Shown: piece by piece, positions 1 to 12,845 of the stretch
Position numbering within the stretch: position 1 is the stretch's first letter
Layout: the number at the start of each line of letters is the position of its first letter
DNA from: Trichinella spiralis
Taxonomy: Eukaryota; Nematoda; Enoplea; Trichinellida; Trichinellidae
Length of the DNA: 64,000 nt
Direction of reading: 5' to 3'
NCBI GenBank assembly: GCA_000181795.3
Contig: CM012954.1
Coordinates: forward strand, 6,462,475 to 6,526,474
The notes under the pieces: model-generated
Seen by the model: the letters and a program-made list of their open reading frames with translations, nothing else
The model's database searches: none
Told to the model about the DNA's origin: nothing
Program-made: the position numbers and the translations under genes

Positions 1-3000
1 GTTCCAAAAAGATCTCCTCCTAATTCGGGTCACTGGTCCACATTCACTTCAAAAAAGGAAATCAAGCATAAGCAGAATATTCCTTTTTTTTGGAATAAAT
101 AAATTCACCGGCAATTTCACGGCATTCGGCATTAATTCCTTGGCAGTAGCCTGGGTTGGATATTTTGGAGGAAGCGTTCCAGGAAAATATTTCAATGCCC
201 TTTCAAAGTCCAAGGATACCAGTTCTTTTTTGGAAGCCTGGAAAAGGAAGGAATATTAAAAAAATTCCACCAAATTCATCACTTCGGAGTTACTACAAAG
301 AAACTTACTTTCAGCAAGGCCAGGGCAATGTGAAAAAATTGTATTCATACCCTGTAATAACCATTTTAAAAATAGTAAATAAACTGAAATCAATTTGCTG
401 AAAATTCTCTACCTCCAACAGAAATAAATCAATTATATGAAATACCATGGACAGGGGAAATTTGGCAGTGAATAAAGTGAGAAACCACTGCGAAGCGAAC
501 ATGTGGGTTTCGATGTGAATTTCTTGAAAATGCTCGCTCAAATCAGGCAAATAGTCCTAAAATTTTGCATAGTAGATTGAAACAAAACACAGCAAACCTT
601 TTCCGCAACAACGCACTTGCATAAGCCGAGTAAGCTGATAGAAGCGCAGATGGAGCGTCTCAAATCCTTGCTTAAACAAGTCGCGCAGACGGTAGTGATA
701 CATGATGCGCACCAGTACGCAAAACGCCTCCGCTTCGGACATCTGAAATATTTTACACCAAATTGACATTCTCTTCAATTTTGTTGTTTGAAAAAACTAT
801 ATAATAATAAATTGCATACATGCAACAGAAGTGAAGCGGCAAGAAATGACAAGCCTTGACAATAGCCGACTTCTTCATCGTAGACAGCATAAGCCTAAAA
901 AATTTGAAAATTTTTCATTCGATTGAAACAAGAAAAATGATAAAGCAATTGAATTTCTCACTTTGCTAATTTTGTACAGTGCATCTTGACCCAAGCCACC
1001 AACTTGTTTGAAGTAATCATGCGCTGGAAAAGTTCTGTGAATATCTCTCACAATCACTTGTTCATTGGGACATTCCTAGAAAAGATATATGTATTTCTTT
1101 TTTAAAAAAATTAATAATGAAATATAATCAATTCGATTGACTTTTGTTAACAATTGCGGGTAAGATTCCGACAGTTCAGGCTGTTGGAAACAGCCGGCAA
1201 GCATTTGCCAAACTTCACCACGAAGTGGATCAGGAACCCCGTCGCAGATCAACTGCGTCAACTGATCCGGCCGTTGGTTCAGATCTTCTTTCCACAATGT
1301 CAAGCACTGATTCCATTCAGCAAGGACAGCCGCACTGTATTCTTGTTTCACTTCACCCGAACCGCTCAACAACGGTTCATCACTATCTGTTGCAATTGAA
1401 TTATAAAATTCAATATTGAAGTTATTAAAATTTACCGGATTCATTTTCGTCGTGTGGAGCGATCAAATTGGACAACATCCCTTTGGAACAGCGTCGAACC
1501 GACGACGGTGAAAGCAGACGTTGCCTCTGTGAATATGATTCGAAACAAATATCTTGCGGATCTAATGCCACTGCTTCATTGCCGTTCGGACACTGAACAC
1601 GACAATAACAGATTTATAATTCAGTTTTTTTTAATTATTCAAATTTTGTAAAAATTAAATTTCATCCTCACAACAAATGTTTACTCTATCACCAAACGCT
1701 ACATATTCATTGTTGTTATATATAACTGTACTTGAGTTTCATATTACAAAAAAAACGAAAGTATCAGTTTCGATGCAAAATGGTGCGACTGAATAAACAT
1801 ATAAATTACTGAATAAAAAATTCCAATTGCATACTTACCAGTCGAACTTTCAAATAATACCTCTCACAAACATCCCGATGTTTCCAAGACCAAAATCGTT
1901 CGTTTTCGTCGAAAATTCTCACACGACAATCGACAACAAAACGCAACGGCTCTGGAATTGTACAGAAAACAATATCCGTGGCAACAGTCATATAAACCCT
2001 GGTTTCTGAAAAGAATCTGATTAGTCAGTTAATTAATTAATTAATTAATTTTCTTTTCAAAATACCTCGAGGTGTTTCAGTGTTGAGAACATCAAAATGT
2101 GGAGACAAAGGATCCCAAACTGCACTGATTAAATAACCACCATTTTCTTTCGTTCGCATCGATTGCTTGAAAAGTTAATTAATTAAATTTTATATTTTGA
2201 AAAAACAAAAATTATAATTCGGAAATATTTACAACGTCAAGAAGTTGCATATCCACATGCTTGACGTTCCGTCCCGCAGCTAGCAGCAATCCAAAACACC
2301 TGAAACACACAGTAATAATTGGACATTAAACTGCAAGCTTGTTTGTTTGTTTGTTGCATCAGCAAATTGGATCACTTCTTCACTACTAGACGATAAGGTC
2401 CAGAAACTTGGTTTATCAACAAAGAGATGTGCTTTTCACGTCCACGTCGAAGCTTGAAGCAAGTTTTCTCCTGCGGAGATGGCACCAACTGTCCTTTGTC
2501 ATCCCTTTCCTGATTTGAATATTAATAATTGAATTCAATTCAATTTAAAACACCAACAACAACATACCATAATATTTAAATGACCTTCCAATTCAAAAGA
2601 TAATACTCCACTGCAATTGCCGGCAACAAATGTATTCAAATGAGGAGATGCACCGTTGTTCGCGTTGTCAAAAATTCTCGCAAATTCTCCCATAACACGT
2701 TCAATCTAACCTTTGAAAAATAATATCATTACCAGGAAAACAACAACAACAAAATAATAATAGTAATAATAAGCTTACAGTTGCCCTATCAGGTGCGCAC
2801 AAAACGTGGCACTGATCCGATGATTCGTCAACAACTGACGCTGGCGAACGAAACGTAAAAGCCAAAAAACAGCGTTTCTGTTCCGACATTTTGGTGCAAA
2901 ATAAAATCCGACAAACCGGAAAATCATCAACCAAATTTCCATCATTATCAAAAAACCTAAAACAAACAAATAAAAAAAATTTCTGAAATAAATAACAACT

Positions 3001-3496
3001 ATAAAGTAAACAAATTTACTGAACAGATTGCTGGCAAGTGCTCGGCATGCGTACGGTCACAACCTGTGCTTGTAAGTCATCTTTGGCGCCAAGTAGTCGC
3101 ACTATTTCGCGGATCAGAAATTCATTTTTCGGTTCAACTATATTTGAGCATCCATAATAAGTGAGCTGAACAAACAAAATATTAAATGCACGCAATTATT
3201 CTTTCAATACAATTATTATTATTCACTTACAGTTTCTTTGAATTCCTGATGATTTTGTTCATTGAAATTGCCTGATGACACAGCTAATAATACAATTAAA
3301 ATATAAATGAAATATAAATGATCATTTCAATTCAAATTAATAAATTGAAAAGCTTTAAATTTTCATGCTTCACAGCTTCTTACTAATGTAAAAAAAACTT
3401 AAATAAAATATTTTTACATTATAAAATTTACCATACCAACTGAGTCCATTAAAAACAGCCTCGAATACCAGACAATTTAGATCATAAAGGCGCAGC
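1..3496 (-). CDS. RABGAP1: RABGAP1-type Rab GTPase-activating protein (PTB + TBC), partial
   Basis: Rab GTPase-activating protein that switches off Rab proteins on endosomal/Golgi membranes. Spliced minus-strand exons read, in order, a PTB/PID domain (about 3166 down to 2700, with LTYYGCSNIVEP and FPVCRILFCTK), a middle region (about 2600-1450), and a TBC domain (about 1400-110) with the TBC landmarks DGVPDPLRGEVWQMLAG, IHRTFPAHDYF and SQWFLTLFTAKFP. This order is typical of RABGAP1/RABGAP1L (C. elegans tbc-11 type). The C-terminal coiled coil lies off the left edge. The most upstream exon I can place ends at 3496 and starts in mid-codon, so the start exon lies at higher coordinates and was not found. 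The 43-nt exon 309-351 is one base too long (six T where five keep frame, 333-338), which breaks the TBC frame; an assembly indel is likely. Family assignment is firm; both ends are open. Confidence 0.9.
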
Positions 3497-5058
3497 CTGA
3501 AAACATGATTTACTTCAACACACACTGTAATTTCAACATAAATTATATTTTAAAGAATTTATTTATTCATTATTATATTTCAAAAGTGTACATACATGCA
3601 AAATGACTTGTAAATTCTTTTGCAATTTATAAGAATAAAATTCAGATTGAGATTAAGATTAAGTAGAACATAAATATTCTTATCTTAACAAAACAAGAAA
3701 CATTTTCTAACAATATAAATACGATGGTTTTTATCCAGTCAATCTGTACAGTCATTGTCATTCTTACACATCAATTAATCATTTGATATCGATATCAGCG
3801 TAAATCAATCTATCAATCAATTTAGAAAAATAATTATTTAGCAAAACTGATAGAAAATAATGCTGCAAAACAGCTAGTAAAATAAAAAAACAAAAAAATT
3901 TACTTCATAAAATTTAGTTGCCTTGAATTTATGAAACATTTCCTTGTACAAAAGTAATTATGAAAAACTTTTTACTAATCATTTAAAATTATAATTATAT
4001 TTATATATAAAATTTATAAAATTAAAATTATATTTATATATAATTATAATTAAAATCCTGGAATGCAGAACTTATAAATAAATAAATTAACAATGAAACA
4101 CAAAAAACAATGCCCACCAAATTATTAACTAAAATCACTTAATTCGAGAAGCTTAAACGGCGACTTCTACACATATTCAATACAGAACAATTTTAAATAA
4201 AACTGCAAAGATCATTTTATCAATACAAGTGAATTAAAAACAATTAAATAATTAAAAAATTTTTTACCTACAGTGATTTTTTTTGGAAGGCACTCAGTTG
4301 ATCAAAAATCAATGTCAGCATGCCATGAATACCGTGTTAGAAAATGCAGGATCAAATTTAAATAAAAAAAAATATCCCTTTTACATAATTCATTCTAGTA
4401 GTATTTTAAACTTGAATTATTTTTAAGTTCTGAATGTCAGATAATGTTTCCATTTTATAAAAAATTTTTTTCTCGACATTTAATTACGCAATTTCATTTA
4501 CCTGCATTTACTTTTACCGTATGTCTAATCGACAATGTTGTAGTAGACTTTTTTGTATTTGTAACAATTAACAACATTTTAACACAATATACCTTTATAT
4601 AATTATCTAATTTTTTATATGTAAGTTACTTTTCAACTGTTATTAAAAGTTTATTTAAATGACATTCACATAAACTCATTATTTGAACATTTAATCATTA
4701 TTTTTTAAAACTAATTTTTTTCATGAAATCTGTTTTTTGTATATTACGTATGTTTGAAAATAAAAAAATTTTTTTTCGTATTTACCTTGCATATTCATCT
4801 GCAGAAATCATTCACCGTTTAATGCAATTTGTAAATGAAGTAAACACACTTGTAATCAAGGAAGTTAATTTGATTTTTCAATTACTGTTTTTCCCCTTAT
4901 TGTTTAATTATTTTTAAAGTTTTTTTATGTCGTTGAAATGATGAAGATTGGTTTTTTGATTAGCTGAAAACAGAATCTCTTAGCGCTTGATATCCTTTTC
5001 AAATTTTAGAAATAGATTTTATATAATCAAGCCCTATTCAGTGCCTTCGAGTTGAACA
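3497..5058. other. AT-rich intergenic / upstream region
   Basis: No convincing exon on either strand. It lies between the divergently transcribed Rab GAP and SNARE genes and should hold their promoters and any missing 5' exons of the Rab GAP. An acceptor-like site at 5009 lies 50 bases before the SNARE start codon. Confidence 0.5.
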
Positions 5059-5612
5059 ATGACAAGCTCAAAATCATACAAATATGTCAAACTTGATACA
5101 GAACCGTCTACATCATTTGCTAGCCGTACAATTGAGCAACAAGAGGTTTGCGGTTCTTTTTTCTTTTGGTTATCCAACTGGATGGATTTTTTTTTGCATA
5201 CATTCATTTCAGCTAATTATTAAATCACAAGATGAAAATTTAGAAAAGATCGGAGCCAACGTACGCGTTTTGCGTGACATGAGTGCACAGATTGGATTCG
5301 AAATTGAAGAGCAGTCGATGTAAATTTACCTATTTTTGGTGAGAAGAGAAAATAATCCGTCATTGTATTTGAGAATGCTTGATGATTTGAATGCCGACTT
5401 GGACAGTACGCAGGCGAAAATGGCCACGGTGATGAACAAAATGGGAAAAGTGATGCACATGTCTGCTGGTAAAGAAGCTTCGATGCGTTTTCCTGACGAT
5501 TATATATTTTTAAATTCGCTTTTCTCACGTTTCAGATAAACTTCAAACGTACATCATTGTTGCCTTGTTGGTGTTGTTGGCCGTTTTGATAATAATGTTT
5601 GCCATTTTGTAA
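5059..5612 (+). CDS. STX6: Syntaxin-6/10-type Qc-SNARE, short form
   Basis: Tail-anchored Qc-SNARE for endosome-Golgi fusion. Exons 5059-5145, 5213-5319, 5374-5468, 5536-5612 join in frame to 121 residues. After about 30 N-terminal residues comes the SNARE helix with the zero-layer Gln in IGFEIEEQS and the syntaxin-6 signature DSTQAKM...NKMGKVMHMSADK, then one hydrophobic tail segment (about 102-120). AATAAA follows near 5698. Syntaxin-6 proteins normally have about 250 residues with an N-terminal three-helix domain, which is absent; the start codon has an in-frame stop nine bases upstream. It could be a Bet1-length relative, but SNARE residues favour syntaxin 6. It is divergent to the Rab GAP gene. 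Confidence 0.85.
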
Positions 5613-7426
5613 ATTATTAAACCTGCACTAACAAGCTCTGTGCACTTTCTTGACTTATTGACACTGCTTTTAATATTTCAAAATTGTTTTACCAGAAAAT
5701 AAATTATTTTCACTCAAAAATATATCTGAATTGAACAGAAGGATAAAAATTGTCCAAGAGCGCAGCAACCAACGCCAGAGAAGAATCAATGGTCAATCGG
5801 CCAAAAAACAGATTCTTCCTTTCCACGAAAAATTAAATAAAAATCACATTTATACATTGTTTCTTATGTTTAAATCGAGCACACACGCACATGCACATAT
5901 CAGCACAGCAAACTAGCAAATAGCAAACAATGTTCATTTTCCTTCTTCAACGTCTATCGCATATTTGATTTATTTAAAACATCGACCGCTCATGCCAATC
6001 TTACACATAAATGTTTGTTTACTCAATTTTAAATATTTTTACGAGAAACATTTTTTTCAAAACTTATCCATTACTCGCATATAGAAATGACACTGGCTTA
6101 CCTGATACCGATGTTGCTTTTGATGGTTGACTTTGATTAGCAGCACGTAACGTTCATTCTCGTAGTTTCATCATCTTTTGTCAGGTGTTCATCTTTGAGG
6201 CGATCTGCCAATGATGAACATTAATGTCTTCACGGGTAGTGCATTAATATAAACTAAAAATTGCTTTTCATGAAAAGAAAACCGACAACTCCAATTTGAA
6301 TTATCAAAATGAACAATATCATAGCGGTAATAAAACATTCACAGAAAAATGTTACCTCCTACACACAAGTTATACATACCTTTTTGCACTACTTATTTTT
6401 AATAAAAAATAAATTTCTGCTTAATATATACGACGTTGCATATATCGGTTGCATAACGCTTGCAGCAGAATGGTAAAAGTAGGACGCTGGGCTGGGCTAA
6501 AGTCAAACGCGATCAACCAATCAAAACATCGTGATAAGCAAACATTTCAAATATTGTTAATTATACTGATATAAACTTGATTGTCAAAATTTTATTATAC
6601 CGTATGCGCATACAAATAGTTTTAAGTAAGGCCTTTCGAAGATTACTTATTTATTAAAAATGCATTCTCTAGTAGTATTTGGTTGTTGTTATTGATTTTT
6701 TTGTATATTATTTATTATCTTTTCAAAATTTGCATGGTTTTCGTTATGCTATTTCTGATTGAAAAAGTTCTACACTGACCAAGAAATTACGAACCGAACC
6801 ACGTTCAGCTAATTAATATTGAAAAGTAAGCGTTACCTGTGATTGGCTGATTTGGAAATAGCATGGTGGTTCTTTCGATTATACTACCCTCTGCGCGTCA
6901 ATTAGACCCATGCTCAGACATGAATATATGGACATTTTGATTTGCTTTCTTCATCACTTGGGTTCAGACATTTCCCACACCATCGAACGCACTACGGATG
7001 TCGAAACCTTGCTACATTATTCCTTATCGCCAGACAGTGGTTACTGCTTCTGAATGAGTCGTCGACGAATGCTTTGAACGGCAAGTCAGACTGGCTTTCA
7101 CGTTTGATAATAGGCATGGAAGTTTTAATTTTTGTCGACCATCCCTAATTTCTGTTTGTCTATGACGAAAAGAGAAAGAGGGAAGCACAATCAGAAGAAC
7201 AAGCGTAGCATTTCCAAATCACACGATCACAGGTAATACCTGCTTTTCACCATTATTGAGCTGAATGTTACTTACCATTATTGTTCATGATTTCCAGTAC
7301 TGTGTGACAATAAATCGAATGAATATGTTATGACTTACGAATAATGTAGTAGCATATTTCGTTTACAATCATCCTGTAAATTAAAAATGCTCTCATCTTA
7401 TTTCTTTGACATTTGTTTCAGAAAAC
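5613..7426. other. Intergenic region with a foldback element
   Basis: Apart from the inverted repeat at 6803-7267 (separate entry), no gene is supported. The complement of about 6100-6240 is richer in GC and ends in a good donor (CAG then GTAAGCC on the minus strand), so it may be a non-coding 5' exon of the Rab GAP gene; its reading frames are closed. Confidence 0.4.
6803..7267. mobile_element. Foldback / MITE-like inverted-repeat element
   Basis: Two diverged copies of one sequence of about 65 nt face each other at 6803-6870 and 7199-7267. The best core is TTACCTGTGAT...TGATTTGGAAAT..GC. Weaker similarity continues outward to roughly 6768 and 7305. The 330 nt between them encode no transposase on either strand. 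Long inverted arms around a non-coding middle suggest a non-autonomous DNA transposon. A structured RNA or chance regulatory symmetry is possible. No target-site duplication could be fixed by eye. Confidence 0.5.
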
Positions 7427-8940
7427 ATGGGGATTGGAATAGTTCTTTTCTCACTTTTCATCACAGTTGCGGGCCATCAGAAAGAGGTAGTAGATAGCAA
7501 CGGCTATTTGGTTTACTGTCCATGCATGGGTAAATAAATAAACCTTTCCGTTTATTACCTTTTTTCCTGACACAAATGAAACGTTTTAGGTCGTTTTGGC
7601 AATCAGGTGGAACAATTTCTTGGGACGTTAAGTTTCGCTAAACACATCAATCGTACACTTGTTCTTCCTCCATTCATAGAATACGACTCTGGGAAAACGG
7701 TAATTTTATTGTCCACTTTGTAAAATGATGATAATAAAGTTCTAAGAACATTTTATTCCAATTTTAAGAAAATGATTCGCTTCACTGACTATTTCCAGTT
7801 GAAACATTTGCTAAAGTATCATCGAGCAATAGAAATGAGTCAGTTCATTCGAGATGTGGCTCCGATTATTTGGCCGATGAATCGTCGAATTGGTAGGCGC
7901 TTTAATTCCATTATTGCCAGTGTTAAATGTATTCAATGAGATTTTTCAGGATTTTGTTATTATGAAGGCAGTCACTCGAACGGATGTGACATGAAATATG
8001 GAAATCCATTCCAAGTTTTCTGGGATTTATACAATGTTGATTTTGCCTCCTATGAAATATACAGCAAAAATGGTTTATCAACAGAGAGAACTCACTGGGA
8101 TTTGTGGTTAGAACGGTAGGTCCAAGAGGTTAAATAATAAAGATTTATTTATTTAATAAGTTACTTTTCTAATACTTCTGAAGATATCCTGCCGAAAGTT
8201 ATCCTGTATTAGCTTTCAAAGGTCCTCCCGGTTCTTTTCCTTCGAATCCAGAAGATCACGCTTTACAAAAATATTTAGTTTGGTCACCATACGTACAAGA
8301 CAAGGCTGACGCTTTTATCAGTGAAAATCTTCGAGGACAGCCTTTCTTGGGTGTGCACTTGCGCAACAACAAAGATTGGGTAAATAATTTATAGGGTTTT
8401 CTTTTTTTTTGCTGCTTTCGAAATTTAGCCATTTTTAGCCTAATGTCTGTCAGTATATCAAACCAAAGTGGCATCTGTTCTGTTCTTCACAGTGTTTGGG
8501 AAAACATTTCGAACACGGCATCATGACAATGGAGCTGTGCCTTCCTTCTGAAGAATTAATCCTATCCCAGGTGAAAGAGGCAATTGCTCGTACGGGTCTG
8601 AAAGTGCTGTTTGTTGCTTCTGAATATGATCACATGATCAATCAATTCACACAAATGTTGCCTAAAAAGCAAGGGGTAAGGTGATTTTTCTTTCTTCATT
8701 TTAATCGTACGGCTTTCTGTAAAATTTACACGCTCTTCTTGAATATAGTATACGGTAGTTCGACGATATCCAGATCATGCCCAGATCAGTTTGGCAATTT
8801 TAGCCAAATCGAAACTATTAATTTGCAACTGCCTTTCTTCATTTACTGCAATGGTTAAGCGTCAACGTGATCTGCAAGGCTTACCGACAGAATTCTGGGG
8901 TTTCAACAATACCGAAACGAAACAGCACAGCGAGCTATGA
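7427..8940 (+). CDS. POFUT1: GDP-fucose protein O-fucosyltransferase 1
   Basis: ER enzyme that transfers fucose from GDP-fucose to Ser/Thr in EGF repeats, needed for Notch signalling. Exons 7427-7529, 7590-7699, 7769-7892, 7950-8115, 8184-8379, 8493-8675, 8749-8940 give 357 residues in one frame. It has a short signal peptide (1-16), the GRFGNQ GDP-fucose motif near 35, the HLRNNKDW motif with the catalytic Arg, and [19 protein letters not shown] near the end. It ends in HSEL, a KDEL-like ER-retrieval signal like the RDEF of vertebrate POFUT1. The loop after HLRNNKDW is about 25 residues shorter than in human. An acceptor (TTTGTTTCAG) lies six bases before the start codon, suggesting a trans-spliced leader. 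Confidence 0.95.
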
Positions 8941-9419
8941 GAACCGAGTGAAGCTTTAAAAATATTTGTTACTATACTCTGTAATGCTTCTGTTGCACAA
9001 AATGACAATGTGTGTGCGATTGATTCATATTCATTCTGAAAGAAAGACTTTTCAAAGAAGAAAGTATAAATAATAAATTAACATATATTTCGACAATGAT
9101 TAAAAGCGCAATATTCAGTTGAATGACGTTTATCAAGGCAATTTGTGTATGGATGGTACTTAGAATTGTGGATTTTTTTTATTTGTTCCAAAAGAACAGT
9201 ATGTTCAAGTCTGCAACAGTATATACAGTTGAATAAGAAAAAGAATATACTGTTTTCCATTTTGAAAAGTCGACCAACCATGGAACAGTTAAGCAAGTGT
9301 TAAGCTTGTCAAAGTGGCATTGCAATTTCGTTCCAAATCTTCGTCTGAATCGCAATAGCTGAAATGAGGAGAATCACCTTAGCATTTTTGTATTAATTTT
9401 TCAAATTCTTGTAATTTTA
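8941..9419. other. Convergent 3' region
   Basis: Untranslated space between POFUT1 (+) and the PP2A B'' gene (-), with AATAAA-like signals near 9068. I see no gene in it. Confidence 0.5.
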
Positions 9420-12400
9420 CTACATTTCCGTCTCTTCTTCTTGTTGAAGTTCAACGTCCAGCAAATTTTTGTACTGAATTGCTGCGAATCGATCCCATTC
9501 GTTGGCTGCGTCTTCAAACTTGAAAAGCAATACAACAGAATGAATGAAATAACCGAAGAAAAACCGTCAACGATGAAAATATTATATAAATAAATGCATA
9601 AAACAACTGATGCACCGTGTTTACCTCATCATATAGATGTCGGCTAGAATCAGGATCTTCGTGTGTGAGAAACTTTCTAACGTTGAAGAATGTATCGAAA
9701 AAGAACGCTGACATACGGCATCGTTTCAGATCACTCAACGATATTTTATCTGGATGAGCCGGCTTGACGGCGTCGAAAATCTTTAAAAATAAAAGTAAAA
9801 TGAAATTGCGAAATTAATAATAAAATACAAGTTTGAATGTGAAATATATATATATATATATATATGCACATCCGCATCTCACCTGACAGATGAGATCAGT
9901 GAAAGGAACCGCCGCCAGACCGTATTCAGTCATCCTCTCCACCTGTTCCTCGTAGAAATAATGCAACTCGTACATGGACAAATAACCATCGCCGTCTAAA
10001 TCCATGCAACGAAACCAATATTCGATACTAAAAATCAAAGAATCAAATCATTAAAAATAAAATACCTTCCCTTCGCTTGGTTACAATACATCGCATACCT
10101 CTTCGGATGTTGTTTGTCCACTTCTGCAATTAAAAACCACACAAATTCCACGTAAGTCATTTGTTGAACGTTGCTTGTCATATTGCAATTCACGGCAGTA
10201 GAAAATATTCGATCAATGATTCTTCTGTTTAAAGCTCAAAATGGAAAAGCTGTTTACAATTTTTCAATTTCAAAAATAAAATGAACTAAAAATTGAACTC
10301 GCTCACCATAATCTGAATATCGCTCTAGATCCGTTTTATCAATGAGCATGTCATGATCATCGTCCAATTTCCAAAACATACAATAAATGACGTAGAAGTG
10401 TTCATAGGAAAAATAATCCGTCACTTTGTTTATATCTTCTTCTTCTCTCAGACGCCAAAGTGTCTTAATTAGATTAAACATAACATAACATAACAACATA
10501 AGATTACATTATACAAAAAAAAATTATTTTCGCTAACCGAGCATAAAAATTAAAACAAAAAAAGCACTTACAGAAAGGAAATTTGCTCGTCTCAATTCAG
10601 TAGCTGTAATTTTCTCAGACCAGCTGAGGCTGACAGAAAAAAATATCCTCGATATTACCTTGAATAATAAATTTAAAAAATGAATTCGAAATGAATTTCA
10701 ACACCAATTTCAAAAATAAACAAACATACTGTTTGTGCATAGCATGAATGAAATGTCGGCGCTTCGCGAAGACAAGAAAGTCCAGGATGATGATCTATGA
10801 TATCCTATGAAAAACATTTAACAAAAAGTTTAAAAAAAGAAATAATAATCAACAGCAGACAAATAAATGAACAAATATATAAATAAGTGAACATACTTGA
10901 ATCATTGGTAGAAAGTTTGTAGCTATGACGTGATTTGCTGAATCGCCGTTCAATAAGCGAATGAATGCATACACCGGATCACTTCCAACTTTGCATATTC
11001 TGTGATTTGAAAAAAACGAGGAAAACATTAAACATAGAACAAATGGAATTTATTGAAAAAAAATCACAAATCATACCGTTTCCAAAATTCTTTGAAATTG
11101 TAATAATTGACAAATCCATCATCCGGTGCAGAACGGCAACAGTGGTAAAACGGTTGCCGGACGTAATAAGGCAAACCGCACGCTTCGGCTACTTCGCCCA
11201 TTGCATGCAAATCAGCTTTTCCTGAATGTCGGACAAAAATTTCGGCACATTTTCTCAACTGTACACTAATTACATTCGGATCCGAGGGTTTACCGCATGG
11301 GAAATAAAATCTAAAAAATGCTATATAAAAAACAACAACCACGTATATACATATGTACACCACACCTTGGGATATGTTCGTTTTGAGATGAAGCCAACAG
11401 CACCGGCGGTAAAGAGGGTTGTGGGAGCGTCAAATGAACAACGGGCAAGGAATTGGCGGTGCTTTTCAAGCTATCGGTCAGCCATTTGGCAGAAGAGAAA
11501 TTATTTACGGTAGAATTGTGAAAAACGGCCGTCGGCAGTGTCGCATCCCAAACCCGTAATTTATTAATATTGATGTTGCTGTTGTTCAAGTTCTTGTTGT
11601 CAGTCGTTGCCTAAAAAGAAACGAAGTTGAAAATAATTAAACAATTTGTGCATTACAATAATAATAATAATTATTACCGTATACTGTTGCTGTACATGAG
11701 GCATATTAGATCGGTCGTGTAGTATTGTTGGTCGCTTTTCAAATTGCAATATCCGTTCAGCTACTGAGCCGTTGATCATCCAGTTGGTCGGACGTGTGGC
11801 AACTGATTTAGCCGGTCGAGAACCAAAAATCGCTTCGTCCGTTGCGGCGCTTGATTTTCCCGCTGCGGTCTGTCCGGCTCCGTGGGGTCTATTTCCATGC
11901 TTGGTTGGAGGAACGCCGAGATTGTTCAAAATGGAATCCAGCTCGGTAAAGTCCGGCTCGGGTCGTTCGGCAGTGGCGGTGCTGTTCACCATTGTCGGCG
12001 TCGGTCCAGAGAACGGTCGAATGGAACGTGTGGGCGTGGCACGCGGCTTCTCGTCGCATTCGTCGATGATCGCCTTGACCACCGTGTTCCAAGCTTCCCA
12101 AGTCGGCTGCCGGCTTCGATCGCGGCTCAGCTCCGTCGACGGTCTCGACACATCCTCGACGCCGTTGAAATCCGTCCACAGGCCAGTGCTGGTCAAGCTG
12201 GACGATTTTTGAATTTCACACCTTCGACCGCGTTCACCACCATTTTCCACTGTCGTACTGAATCGATCACCATCCAACACCGGAGACGCGCACCTCTGCA
12301 CCACGTAATCATAAACGTCGCGATCGCTGAATGAACGATCCACTGTTGTCGCTTTTGGCCAGTAATAGCCTCAAAAAAAATTTATTCCACTATTTTGCCA

Positions 12401-12808
12401 CCGTTCAAAATTAATTGCAAAGCTTGTTTAAAACAATTTACAATTTTAAAACAAAAAAAATATTTGAACAAACAACATTATATATGTGCAAATAATACTG
12501 CAGCTAAGAAGTTGCTGTTGTTGTTGATGATGTTTATCTAATCACACTGAAACTTGCAAAAACGGCAAAACAACCCATCATGCAGTAAACGCAAAAAATA
12601 TTTTAATTTCTAAAATTACTCACGATGGAATAAGAGCATAATCTCTTCAATTGGAGCAATTTTAAATTTGAAAATATGCAAAAAATAATAATAAAACATG
12701 CAGACGACAAAAAAAAGAAAATTATTCATTCAAAAACAACGTGAACATTCGTTAGTTTGCATTTGGTTGAAAGAAAAAACTGCAGACGCTATTGGCAAAG
12801 CAAGCTGC

Positions 12809-12845
<37 letters not shown>

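Noticed and set aside
5220-5528. Minus-strand ORF of 102 codons
   Set aside because: It overlaps the SNARE exons, whose plus-strand reading matches syntaxin 6 across three introns.
11772-12334. Two plus-strand open frames of about 150 codons
   Set aside because: They lie opposite a PP2A B'' exon whose phase fits both neighbours; they are shadows of that GC-rich coding exon.
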